Origin: Paulinella micropora
Taxonomy: Eukaryota > Cercozoa > Imbricatea > Euglyphida
Assembly: GCA_009731375.1 (NCBI GenBank)
Contig: BJOX01000160.1
Span: 94,751-158,750 of the forward strand
Reading direction: 5' to 3'
DNA length: 64,000 nucleotides
Below the pieces are notes generated by a model, which saw only the letters and a program-made list of their open reading frames with translations, was not told where the DNA came from and did not search any database. Shown piece by piece: positions 32,561 to 43,339 of this stretch (the first letter of the stretch is position 1; every line of letters begins with the position of its first letter). Both the position numbers and the translations under genes were made by a program.

Positions 32561-33048
32561 TCTAGCAGTGGTATATTATATAATAATATTTCGCATACTT
32601 GGAAGCTTTGGCCCTTGCAAGCCTTATTGCTGCCGCGCTAGGCACTGCCAGCGGCTTCACAGGGGTCGGGGAAGACATGCCAGCATGCCTGTGGTCGTGG
32701 AGCAACGTGTTTTCATTTAAAAAAAAGAAAAACATGAGACCTTTTCAAAGTGCAGCACTTTTACTTTTTCCCGATAGAACTAGGTCCAAAAAACTTGACA
32801 GACGCCCTAGATGTCATAAATCAAACGTCATATAGCATCATATCATATCAACCATACCGAGGGCGTCTGTCAAACAGCACAGAAGACAAGTAGTGGCCTT
32901 GAAGACGACGAGAGTGCACCCCTGTACGTTGGAAAAAAAGGGAATCCACACTGGAAAAGTGGCATTTCAGCCACTTTTTCCACCTCCGACCGGTGTGTCT
33001 TTTGTTCAAGTCGAATTTCCCTCCAACACTCACTTAGTGAATTGAGAA
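32561..33048. promoter_or_regulatory. Divergent promoter region between the two element genes
   Basis: 488 bp without ORF between two divergent start codons. A 14-bp perfect inverted repeat lies in it (32795-32808 and 32860-32873). TATA-like sequence TATATTATATAATAAT sits just upstream of the minus gene (about 32570-32586). It presumably drives both genes. Confidence 0.5.
32795..32873. repeat. 14-bp inverted repeat, 51-bp spacer
   Basis: TTGACAGACGCCCT at 32795-32808 and its exact complement AGGGCGTCTGTCAA at 32860-32873. Symmetric placement in the divergent promoter suggests a binding site for an element-encoded protein. Confidence 0.65.
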
Positions 33049-33900
33049 ATGAGTTCTGGAAAGCCCAAAGGTGACGATTCAGTAGACAAGCATGTTGTCT
33101 CGAGCATGCAAAATTTTCGGGTGGAGAGGGACGATCAGGGGCAACGCATTTTTTTGAAAACCAACGGCGAACCGAATTGGAAAAACTTGCAGGATTGCAT
33201 TATCCCCCCAGAAGTTACTGCAAAGTATTGGAATTTTCCTTCCCCCAAGGCAGAGGCCAAGGCATGGCACAGTGTACCAGATAACGTCGTACACACGTAC
33301 GTTCCTTCTGGGAAAACATTTGTTCTGGCCTCCAAGAACGAGATCTTTCAAGATCTGCCGTCTGCAAGAGGGCGCAGAGTTCGAAGGGGCAAAGCACCTG
33401 CAGCAAACACTGCGCTACCTGCAGAAGAGCCTGAAGCTGCAAGCCCTTCTTCTAAGTCGCCTCCAAAAAAGAAGCAACGCAAACCGGTTGGCAAATCAAT
33501 GATACATACATATGCCATGCACATACATGACATTGTCTGCAGGCGGCACAGAAAAAGAGAAAACAAACCAAGCGCGCCTTGGCAAACGAGATGGCAGATC
33601 AAGCTGCTAACAATAACAGCAAACAAGCCGAGGGGTAGTAATTGAATTTCTTTTTTTTTGCTTTCTTCTTCTTCATCTTCTCCTCCTCCTCACTGCAGCT
33701 GCTAGTTTTACTACAACTATATACATTCTTCTTTTTTTTCTTCTTCTTCCTCCTTCTCCTTCTCCTTCTTCTTCTTCTTCTTCTTCTTCTTCTTCTTCTT
33801 CTTCTTCTTCTTCTTCTTCTTCTTCTTCTTTCTTCTTCTTCATCTTCTTCTCCTCCCTCTACTACTACTAATACTACTACTACTACTACTGCTACTGCTG

Positions 33901-33935
<35 letters not shown>

Positions 33936-36900
33936 GCTACTACTACTACTACTCTTCTTCTTCTTCTTCTTCCTCCTCCTCCTCCTCCTCCTCCTCCTCC
34001 TCCCTCTACTACTACCAATACTACTACTACTACTGCTACTGCTGCTACTACTACCACTACTACTCTTCTTCTTCTTCTTCTTCTTCTTCTTCTTCTTCTT
34101 CTTCTTCTTCTCCAGACCTCCTCCTCCTCCTCCTCCTCCTCCTCCTACTACTACTACTACTACTACTAATAACTACTAATGCAGCTGATAGTATTGCTAC
34201 AACTATGCTTCTTTTTTTTCTTCTTCTCCTTCTTCTCTTCTTCTTCTCCTCCTCCTTCTTCTCCTCCTTCTTCTTCTTCTCCTTCTTCTTCTCCTTTTTC
34301 TTCTTCTCAAGAGCCCGGCTGCGGCAGAAGGCAACTCCGACCCCAATGACAGGTTTACTACTTTGATTTGCATTGCAATATTATTATTTAATGTTCTGAC
34401 AGCGAGTCGAAGCACAACGGCCGCGAGGAGGAAAGGACTGAGCTGACGGCGGAACAGCAGCTGCAGTTGCAGAAGGACTTGCAGAACATCTGCAAGTTTT
34501 CCGAAGCTGCCAAGTCAGGTCTGCTGCAACAGAACGCAGTCCTGCGTCTCAATGAAGAAGATGTGCCGCCGCCTCCCCCCGCGCGTAAAGATGTGCCGCC
34601 GCCTCCCCCCGCGCGTGAAGATGTGCCGCCGCCTCCCCCCGCGGGTAAAGATGTGCCGCCGCCTTCCCCCGCGCGTGAAGATGTGTCGCCGCCCCTCACC
34701 GGCGCGCCTAAACAGCCCAGGCGCATACTTCAGCTCGTAGTCAATCCGAAGCCAGCCTTGAAGTATTGGGCAATCCCCAACACCAAGAAGTACTACGTTA
34801 AGTTCGCGCAGGATGCCTCGCAAGAGGAAAAAGTTGAATTGCAGAAAGGGTACGTGCTGTTTTCATGAATGGTACAATAAAGCAGTGCTATGTGATGATA
34901 GGCTTCTCTTAGCGTTCACGGACCCCATGACCAATGCTGTCATTTATTTTTCGCTGCTCATCAAGCAGTACTGGAGTGATCTGGGATTAGAGATAGGGGT
35001 ACTTTTTTTTTTCTAGATTGTGCACGCATTCCTTCACTGCTTGTGGACTGGTAGTCGCTGGATTGCTGGCTCACGACCCGAGGCCCTAGTAGTAGTGCAG
35101 AGAGGTTGGCGTGCTTGGGGTACTTACTGGCGTAGCTGTGATAGAAAGCTGTAATAATGCTTGCACTGCTGCAGGCCTGGTCGCTGGTTGGAGAAGAAGC
35201 AAGCGACTGAAGATACCTTCACGATGGGTCGACGTGCAGTTATGCTTGCGCGCCAGGTGGAGGAAATCACGGCGGAGGGTGTGTTTGAACCATCTGTTGA
35301 GTTTGTTTTCTGCGAGGAGGGAGACATAGATCCGATCGCGACCACCAAGGACTGGAATGTCCATCCTGGCAACGTTTCTGACGAGTATGTGAAGAAGTTT
35401 ATCTCTGCTGCGTTTGAGCCCCATCTGTTTGCTGGTAACAATGCTTGGCCTTCGGATGTTCCACTTCCGAAGGCTGTCTGGCTGCGGCAAGAGAAGTGCA
35501 GCCCTTCGCGCAAGACTAGTGCAGCGGACAGCGCATCCCCTGCCATCTCCCCCGGTAAGTTCATTTCTTCAATCAAATATCAATGCATAATTTTTTTATG
35601 CAGTTCCGCGAGGCCCAAGCGGAGCGCCACGCTTCCAAAGTGGAAGTGGGGGCTGTTAGACATGCGAACCATCGCTGGCGACGAATGCAAGGAGTTGGGT
35701 GCGGATTGCGTGAAGGTTTATGCAATGCCCATCAATGGGGGCAAGCTTGGAGATTTCATTGGTTCCAGTGGCCTCCGCTTGAACGGGTTTGACGGGGATC
35801 ACAATCCACGGTTGGAATTTTTCGGCGAAGAGTTCGACGAGGTCACGGATCCCGAACAGTTCAAAATCATTGCAGCGAACCCCGGCACCCACACGTTGAG
35901 GCTCAAGCGCAAGATATGGAAGCTGAACATGAACAAGCGCGAGCAAATTTTAGCAGGAAACATTCCTGCTTCTCAAGGAGGCGGCTTGATTGATCATGCT
36001 GCAGAATTTTCAGGAGAGAATGTGGTCTTCACCATGCCGACGAAAAAAGAGGGGGGGAAGTTTCCCATTCCGGTACTGGTTGCAGATTTTTACATCGGCA
36101 TGTTCCCATTGACCGATTACGGGCCGGGATTTTGGAAGAACCATCCTGCGGGAAAGCAACCGGTGTCAATCCCCGTCGGTGTGGATGCGGTACGTTTCTG
36201 TTGAGTGTAGTAGTAATATGTGTGAGCACTTTTCTTTTTGACTGCAGGATGGGAAACTGAAATGGTTGGATGTGGGTCCTCCAGCACATCCCAAGCCAAG
36301 CCCAGCGAATCCGAAGCCAACCACAGCGACTCCGAAACCAACCAAGCCTAGCAAGAAGGGTGGCGGAGGCAACTCGCACCACAAGCCTGGCTGCAAGTGT
36401 CCTCCCTGTGCCTTCATGCGTGCCATGGAAGCCGACGTGATGGAAGTAAAGTCGCCGCCTGTCCCGACGCCTGCGTCGACGCACAAGCCGACGCCTGCAG
36501 CAAAGAAGCCAGAAAAGAAGCAACCGCAGCAGAAAAAGTCTAAGCCAGAGACGGAGTCGGAGGAGGAGGAGGAGGAGGAGGAGGAGGAGGAGCCGAAGCC
36601 TGCGAAGGGTCGCAAGGGCCGCAAGCAGCGCAAGGGCCACAAGCAGCGCAAGGGCCACAAGCAGCGCAAGGGCAGCCAGCAGCCGCAGCGAGTGCAGCGT
36701 CATGGGCAAGGATGTAAGTGCGCCGAATGCTTTGCGCATGGTGAGGGCTGTGAATGCCCTGATTGCGAGGTAAATGAAGTCGAGCCCAAGCATGGTGAAG
36801 GATGTAAGTGTTTCAAATGCGCTCCGAAGCGCGCTCCCTTTCGTTATCAGCATGCACCCACGTGCAGGTGCCTTGTCTGCCTCCAGCACGGTGACGGGTG

Positions 36901-37075
36901 TGCGTGCCCGCGGTGCAGAGGGGCATTTCCTGCCATGCCTCATCCTGCTAACTGCAGGTGCTATGTGTGCTACCAGCCCCACGGTGCTGGAAATAATGCT
37001 CTTTCAGCTTTTCTAGCAACGCAATCGCAGCAAACCACCAATTTTATCAGCTTCCTTGCTAATGGGCGGGTGTAA
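33049..37075 (+). CDS. About 940-aa spliced protein of the 8.7-kb element, CxCxxC-rich C-terminus
   Basis: Five exons fit with matching phases: 33049-33486, 33543-33634, 34403-34849, 35175-36189, 36248-37075. Introns start GTTGGC, GTAGTA, GTACGT, GTACGT and end CAG. Exon 1 ends in a basic region. Exon 3 has four tandem Pro-rich units (DVPPPPPAREDVPPP). Exons 1 and 3 share a short motif (KYWNFPS / KYWAIPN). Exon 4 is a globular alpha/beta-looking part with no known family. Exon 5 has Pro/Lys linkers, an acidic run, KGRKGRKQRKGHKQRKG repeats and at least six Cys clusters of the form GCKCAECF or CRCLVCLQHG, probably zinc-binding. A further 49-nt intron-like stretch (35555-35603) would break the frame, so I keep it as exon. 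Function unknown. Confidence 0.6.
33635..34402. repeat. Microsatellite-filled intron: (CTT)n, (CTA)n, (CTC)n
   Basis: About 670 of 768 bp are CTT, CTA/CTG and CTC triplets; the flanks are a GTAGTA donor and a TTCTGACAG acceptor. The pyrimidine tract lies on the transcribed sense strand upstream of the acceptor. ORFs inside it are meaningless. Confidence 0.8.
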
Positions 37076-37619
37076 AATTCTATAGCATGATTAACTTAGG
37101 TTGCTGCAGACAAAGCCTTTCTATTACCTGCCAAGTGGCAGAAGTTCCAGATTTATCTGGAAAACTTTGTTTTTCTCATTTAAAGTTTCTTTTTGTGCGT
37201 TTTAATGCAGTATTTGCATATAATTATGCATAGTAATTCATACTACAATTACATCAACTTACGCATTTAGTTATACAGGTGCGGACTGCGGGTTGCTGAG
37301 ATGCAATTCCAGTAGATGCTCTCTGTGGTCATCTACTGGAATTGAACCTCACTTTTTCACTTTTTGTGCGTTTTAATGCAGTATTTGCATATAATTATGC
37401 ATAGTAATTCATATTACATCAACTTACCCATTTAGTTATACAGGTCCGGACTGCGGGTTGACTTAATATTTTTGCATGTGAGCACGATGAGATTGCAAGC
37501 TCTAACTAGCATTCAAAGTAGTAATATTAAGAAAAAAGCAATTATATTACTTAATAATCAATTAATATTAACATTTAAGATCATCCGGCACAACTGCACA
37601 TAGTGCAGCAGTCTCTACA
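37076..37619. other. Right subterminal region with duplicated segment and hairpin
   Basis: A direct duplication of about 100 bp (37190-37295 and 37362-37460; shared GTGCGTTTTAATGCAGTATT) flanks a 15-bp perfect hairpin. No ORF. Presumed 3' flank of the Cys-rich gene. Confidence 0.7.
37304..37344. repeat. 15-bp perfect hairpin
   Basis: CAATTCCAGTAGATG (37304-37318) and CATCTACTGGAATTG (37330-37344), with an 11-nt loop, between the two copies of the 100-bp duplication. Confidence 0.8.
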
Positions 37620-37658
37620 ACCTACGACCAACCGGCCCCTACTCCATAAGTCTCCGTC
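37620..37658 (-). repeat. Right terminal inverted repeat
   Basis: The complement of this stretch begins GACGGAGACTTATGGAGTAG and matches the left end at 28981. The next base (37659) begins viral capsid coding sequence. Confidence 0.8.
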
Positions 37659-38426
37659 ATTACATCAACTTCCGTAACAGATTTTGCTATTAATACTCCA
37701 ACTGTCGTGGGCACTGGTCAGTATTTGAAAGTTTGTATTCCTCTTCATTACTTTTCGGGAGTGTTTAATGAAGAAACTGTCATTCCTCCCTCTCTGATTA
37801 GTGGTATGAGGCTTCGCTTGACATTTGCTCAGCATTGTCAATTATTGGAACCACCACTGGGGCAGTTTCTGCTGGGTTTGATGGTTCTGCTTTGACTTAC
37901 ACCGTATCAAATCCAGTCGTTATGTTGGAGACATTCTCTCTTGCTCCCGCCGTCCAGAGAAATATTCTTGAACAGATGGGAAGCAAGGATGGGCTTCCAT
38001 ACACTTATGAAACATATTACAATCAAAAGGCAAATCCTGGAACGTCTGATGATTTTAATCTTCAAGTGAATAAGGCCGTTGCTCGTGCTCAGTGCTTGTA
38101 TATCGTAACTCAAAAGTGCTCGCCGACAATGCTAGCATTGATAACTTGGGGACTGCTCAAATGAATTATAAACAATATCAATATCGTATTGGTGATTGGT
38201 ATGCTCCACAACAAAAGATGGAACTTGGAGGAAGCACCGATACTCTGGCCGCCGTTCAACGAGGATGTGCCGAATTGTATATTACCAATCTTCAAGCGAC
38301 TATGGCATTCGCGATGCTTACATGTCTTCATCTGTTTCTCTTGAAAACTTTCGCAAGTATTATTCTACTTCAGATAAAACAGGACTTACACTTCAGAACC
38401 GAGATTGCAGATAGCAACTCGGAATA
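37659..38426 (+). pseudogene. MCP: PLV-type major capsid protein, fragment with frameshifts
   Basis: Signal begins directly at the transposon end. The piece GTGQYLKVCIPLHYFSG...PPSLISGMRLRL is typical of double-jelly-roll capsid proteins of PLVs. It continues in the next frame (SNPVVMLETFSLAPAVQ..., LPYTYETYYNQ) and then another (QYQYRIGDWYAPQQ, CAELYITNLQA), and ends with SVSLENFRKYYSTSDKTG. At least three frame changes occur near 37845, 38105 and 38300. The N-terminal part is missing, apparently cut off by the adjacent element. Capsid shell building was its ancestral role; this copy is dead. Confidence 0.75.
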
Positions 38427-38494
38427 AAAAAGACTTAGTGTCAATTGGTTTTTTTTAACCACGGGTTTAAACCCCACCCTCATTCAAAGAAATT

Positions 38495-38527
38495 TCTATT
38501 ACACATGCTATTTGCATGTGTAATAGA
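38495..38527. terminator. 14-bp hairpin downstream of capsid fragment
   Basis: TCTATTACACATGC and GCATGTGTAATAGA with a TATTT loop, about 70 bp after the end of capsid coding. Perfect palindromes as 3'-end signals are known from mimivirus-type transcripts and virophages, which fits the context. Confidence 0.6.
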
Positions 38528-38529
38528 TT

Positions 38530-38950
38530 ATGGGAGAGCCGAATGAATTAGTTGACGGAGTTGGTGGAACCAACCTCGCTGGTGGTAAGTCCTAACTCAA
38601 TTGTTTCTTTTTTCACGATAATGAATGTGGCTGTAGGTTTCTGGAAGACTTGGGATGCGGTTGAGAAAAAAGCCACTGCCGAAAATAAAGACGCGCAATT
38701 TATTCGCGTGTCTGCTGGGTTTGCGAGTCTTGGTTTGAAGGGTTTTACTATCGTCCAGAACGAAGTCAAGTATTTTACTCGCCATGCGAGCGAGAGAGAA
38801 GAAAATTATCTTTTCGCTTGGGTTCCTCTGGATAAAACCATGAGGAACCCGAGAAAGAAAACTTACTTTCTCGTTTCACTGAAGGTTGGGGAGGAGGGAG
38901 AAGAGAGGGAGGAAATTCTTGTCTTTCCCTCTCTCTCTCTGTCATCATGA
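38530..38950 (+). CDS. Small gene with one 52-nt intron, unknown function
   Basis: ATG at 38530. Exon 1 (38530-38584) ends in GTAAGT; acceptor GGCTGTAG at 38636; exon 2 runs 38637-38950. The phases match (Gly codon split), giving about 122 aa. The second exon has FWKTWDAVEKKATAENKD and GLKGFTIVQNEVKYFTRH and a Glu-rich C-terminus. Without splicing an alternative 132-aa frame starts at 38552. No family recognised. It sits directly behind the capsid fragment and its hairpin. Confidence 0.4.
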
Positions 38951-39060
38951 AAAAAGTTGGTGATAAGGAAGAATCCATCAATTGGATTGTCCCAATTTTC
39001 TGAAGTATTAAATTGACTGGGTTTTCTTATTGTGTAGTTTGTTTTTTTGTCCTCACTGCT

Positions 39061-39471
39061 GATCATTTATGTATGCAAGACTTGTGCAACCGCAAAGTAT
39101 GAAACAAGCATTAAAAACATAAAAAACCAACATTTGACATATAGAAAACATACATACTAGAAAACAAAAAAGTGTCAAATGTTTAACGTAAATTTATCAA
39201 ACTAAGCACATTAATAAGAGAGATTTAGACGAAAAGGCACATAAACCATATACACGCAGTTTATACATATTTTTATGAAATAAAAATATGGTTTATGTGT
39301 CTTTTCGTCTAAATCTCTCTTAATGTGCTTAGTTTGATAAATTTACGTTAAACATTTGACACTTTTTTGTTTTCTATGTATGTTTTCTATATGTCAAATG
39401 TTGGTTTTTTTATGTTTTTAATGCTTGTTTCATACTTTGCGGTTGGACAAGTCTTGCATACATAAATGATC
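39061..39471. repeat. 411-bp near-perfect inverted repeat (foldback)
   Basis: The left arm starts GATCATTTATGTATGCAAGA at 39061; the right arm ends with its complement at 39471. Arms of about 190 bp, unpaired centre of about 30-35 bp, only a few mismatches and small indels. It is either a MITE/foldback element or two viral terminal repeats joined head to head. No coding content. Confidence 0.9.
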
Positions 39472-39603
39472 ATATATATATATAGAGTACAGTTTAGTAA
39501 TAAAGAGCAAGAGGGGGGAAGCGAGTGACAAGCATGGTAATTACACTCAAGGTAAGGATGTTGGATCTGTAATTACCATGTCATGTACTGCCCTCCTACT
39601 ACT

Positions 39604-39663
<60 letters not shown>

Positions 39664-40596
39664 TAGATAAGTTAGATATGATATGTTGATATAATTCTAT
39701 TATTATATAGAGCCTGGACAGGTCCGATTGTTCAATGCCGCTGCACTGCAATGTCGAAAGGCTGATCTAATGAAACAAGCTCAAACCAGGACAATTACCC
39801 TCAATATGTAAGGGTAATGGCCCTGGACACATGGAAACTACACTCAAGATTTTTTGATGTCTTTAAATAGTTGGATCCGGATATAAAAAAATCTTGAGTT
39901 TGTTGATCATGACTGGCATCCCGATCAACCAGAAGCGCCCGGGCAACACAGGGCACCTTGCATACTCACATGGCCCTGATAATTACCCTAAGTTACTTGC
40001 ATACAAATGATACTTACCAGCTATGCAGGGTAAGCCATGAGAATAACCCTCAGAGTAATGGCCCTGATAATCACCCTAAGTATTGGGAATCACCCTTGGA
40101 GTAAAACTACCCTGGTAATTATAAGGGGTGGGGGGTAAGTACCATGGGAATCACCCTTGGAGTAATGATCCTAAGTACTGACTAGGGTAAGTACCATGGG
40201 AATCACCTTTAGATATGCAGGGTAAGTGCCATTATTGTGAATTATCCTTAGAATAATTGCAGTGATAATTACCTTAAGCTACCTGTATGATAATTAGTAA
40301 GGTAACTACCATGATAAGGGGGTGGTGGTGGTGGTTAGGTAAGCGAGTCGTACCTTTCCCTGATGTCATGGTACTTGGGAGGATTCTCAAACTTCCTGTC
40401 AGTCATTGCCTGCTTGCGAGCCAGATCCACTTGCTTGACTTGCTCCAAGTCTTTCGCCACGCTCTCGTTTTCGAAAATAGACTCCAAAAGTTGATTCAGC
40501 CTCCACACACGTTACACAATAAATCGTGTTGGCAAGCAATCGAACATATGTGGAAAGGAGAATACTTGGGAATCTAATCGACCACAGTGAAACGGT
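39472..40596. repeat. (GATA)n tract and degenerate GGGTAA/CCATGGGAATCACC minisatellite
   Basis: GATA/GACA repeats at 39607-39668. From about 39770 to 40310 there are scattered repeats of ACCATGGGAATCACCCTTGG, AGGGTAATGGCCCTG and similar. The stretch 40330-40580 is more complex, but I see no gene. Confidence 0.75.
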
Positions 40597-42130
40597 AGGG
40601 GGTCGGTAGGGGGTCGGTAGGGGGCCTACCTTAGCTTTCTAAGGTAGGCCCCTACCTTAGCGACCACCCCCTACCTTAAGCCTCCCTATAGCTTTCCGCT
40701 TGCGGACTTAGTTTTTTTTTTTAGCACCCCCTACCTTACGGGACTTAGTTTAAAAAAAAAAAAATTTAATGTTCACCCCCTACCTTACAGACTTTGTATT
40801 TTTTCCGGCTGCACCACCTACCTTACGGACTTGGTTTTTCAAACGTACACACCCTACCTTACGGACTTTATCATTTTTATGCAATTACAGGTATTAATAC
40901 CACCTACCTTACGGACTTAGTAATTTTTCCGGCTGCACCCCCTTTCTTACGGACTTGGTTTTTCAAACGTACACACCCTACCTTACGGACTTGATTATTT
41001 TTACGCAGTCACAGGTGATAGTATTAATACCACCTACCTTACGGACTTAGTAGTTTTTCCACTGAGCTGCACCCCCTACCTTACGGACTTGGTTTTTCAA
41101 ACGTACACCCCCTACCTTACGGACTTAATCATTTTTACGCAATTACAGGTATTAATACCACCTACCTTACGGACTTAGTAATTTTCCGGCTGCACCCCCT
41201 ACCTTACGGACTTGGTTTTTCAAACGTACAGCCCCTACCTTACGGACTTGATCATTTTTACGCAATTACAGGTATTAATAACACTTACCTTAAGGACTTA
41301 GTAATTTTTCCGGCTGCACCCCCTACCTTACGGACTGGTTTTTCAAACGTACACACCCTACCTTACGGACTTTATCATTTTTACGCAATTACAGGTATTA
41401 ATACCACCTACCTTACGGACTTAGTAATTTTTCCGGCTGCACCCTACCTTACGGACTCGTTTCAAACGTACACCCCCTACCTTACGGACTTGATCATTTT
41501 TACGCAATTACAGGTATTAATACCACCTACCTTACGGACTTAGTAATTTTTCCAGCTGCACCCCCTACCTTACGGACTTGGGTTTTCAAACGTACACCCC
41601 CTACCTTACGGACTTGAAATTGTTTGGCGGCTACACCCCCTACCTTACGGACTTAGAGTTTTTTCAGGTACACCGCCCAGCATGCACACATTTTTTGAAT
41701 ATATAACAATAAATGTGATGAATTTAATGAAAAACCAATTTCCAAAAAGATAAAACCAACTTTCTGTGTTTGTTTTATCTTATTGGTAACAAGCACAGAA
41801 ACTTCATCACAATAAAACTGAACATCATCATAATAAAGATTTCAGAAAAATATGAGACTTGTGGTGTGATGCAAACCCCCCACCCCCTACCTTACGGACT
41901 TGAAATTTTTGGGCGGCTGCACCCCCTACCTTCGGACTTGAAATTTTTTGGCGGCTACACCCCCTACCTTACTGACTTGAAATTTTTGGCGCCTACACCC
42001 CCTACCTTACGGACTTGAAATTTTTTGATGGCTACACCCCCTACCTTACGGACTAGAAATTTTTTGCGGCTACACCCCTACCTGACTGACTTGAAATTTT
42101 TTTGCGGCTACACCCCCTACCTTACGGACT
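40597..42130. repeat. CCTACCTTACGGACTT satellite with higher-order units
   Basis: Basic unit CCCCCTACCTTACGGACTT followed by one of a few linkers (AGTAATTTTTCCGGCTGCA, GGTTTTTCAAACGTACA, ATCATTTTTACGCAATTACA...). Three linkers cycle in fixed order, giving a higher-order period of about 130 bp for about eight cycles; the last 260 bp use a simpler GGCGGCTACA linker. The stop codon of the minus-strand host gene lies in the last unit. Confidence 0.93.
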
Positions 42131-42529
42131 TAAGGAGGCTCGTACTCTTCGTCTTCTTCTTCTTCGTTTTTTCCTCTTGATCTGTTTCTTCGTCTTCTTC
42201 TTCTTCGTTTTTTTCCTGCGTGTTTTCTCCCTCTTCTTCCTTCTCAGTTCTTATTTTTTTCAGTCCTCCCCCTTCTTTTTCTTCTATTTTTTCCAACTGT
42301 CTTTTTTTTCTTGTCACTGCGAGTCCTCCCTCTTTTTTGTTCTCGTCACCACCATCGTCACCAACCATTTTCTGCGCGCTTTCTTTCTCTCTCTCTCTCT
42401 TTCTTTTTTCTCGTCCATAAGCTTGTCGACTTCGTGTCGCAACTTTGGCGACAAAGGATCACCATCCTCAAGAGCACCAGCAGTAGTAGCAGTAGCAGCA
42501 ATAGTAGCAGTAGTAGCCGTAGTAGCAGC

Positions 42530-42561
<32 letters not shown>

Positions 42562-43018
42562 CAGTAGTAGTAGTAGTAGTAGAAGCAGCAGCAGCAGGAG
42601 CAGTAGTAGCAGTAGCAGTAGTAGTGGTAGTAGTAGTAGAAGAGCAAGAAGAACAGGCGGGAGAAGGAGCGACAGCAGCAGCAGGAGCGCGCTGGACGAC
42701 AAGACACAAGACAGTCTCGGTCAGGGGCCATATTACCCCAGGAGGGCAAATAGAGTCCAACTTGCGAATCCTCTGCATCGACTCCCCCGTCAGGGTGCGC
42801 CCATCCTCCTGGAAGTCCACGGGGCCAAGAATGCCTTCAACTTCCACGTGTCCCCAAGTGCGGAACCAATCTGCACACAAAGGGACAGAAGGAGTAAATT
42901 TCCACACTGTCTCTCACACAGACCTGTAACAGGTACCAGCGCGTCGGTGGCAGGATTTTTGTAAAAACAGTGATGTGGAGGCTGCGGTCCTATCTGCACA
43001 CAAGACACTAAGTGTTAG

Positions 43019-43054
<36 letters not shown>

Positions 43055-43304
43055 TGGGATGCTCTGGTCGTAAGGTAGGGGGTCGTAAGGTAGGGGGTGT
43101 CCTAAGGTAGGTGGTGAGGGAGAGAGAGAGAGAGAAAGAGAGGCAACGACAGAGCAGAGAGAGAGAGAGTGAGAGAGAGAGAGAGGAGTTTGGGATGCTC
43201 AGGTCGTAAGGTAGAGGGTCCTAAGGTAGGGGGTGTCCTAAGGTAGGGGGTGTCCTAAGGTAGGGGGTGAGGGAGAGAGAGAGAAAGAGAGGCAAAGACA
43301 GAGC

Positions 43305-43339
<35 letters not shown>

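Larger units (their letters stand above)
28981..37658. mobile_element. Large terminal-inverted-repeat element, 8.7 kb, two divergent spliced genes
   Basis: The left end starts GACGGAGACTTATGGGAGTA; the right end (complement) starts GACGGAGACTTATGGAGTAG. They agree over about 27 bp with one indel, then share GGTCGTAGG a few bases further in. Between them lie a minus-strand gene (29500-32560) and a plus-strand gene (33049-37075) with a shared promoter region. The right end abuts a viral capsid gene that begins mid-protein. No clear target-site duplication is seen. I know of no named family with this gene pair. Confidence 0.7.

Noticed and set aside
33599-34415. Ser/Thr/Leu/Arg-rich ORFs at 33.6-34.4 kb on both strands
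   Set aside because: They lie in a triplet microsatellite that is an intron of the plus-strand gene by phase analysis.
36029-36982. 317-aa minus-strand ORF opposite the Cys-rich gene
   Set aside because: Shadow frame of the plus-strand exon, whose Pro/Lys/Cys pattern and splice phases are convincing.
40597-42130. CRISPR-like array (regular repeats with linkers)
   Set aside because: The linkers are themselves repeated in a fixed cycle rather than unique, and the genome is eukaryotic; it is a higher-order satellite.
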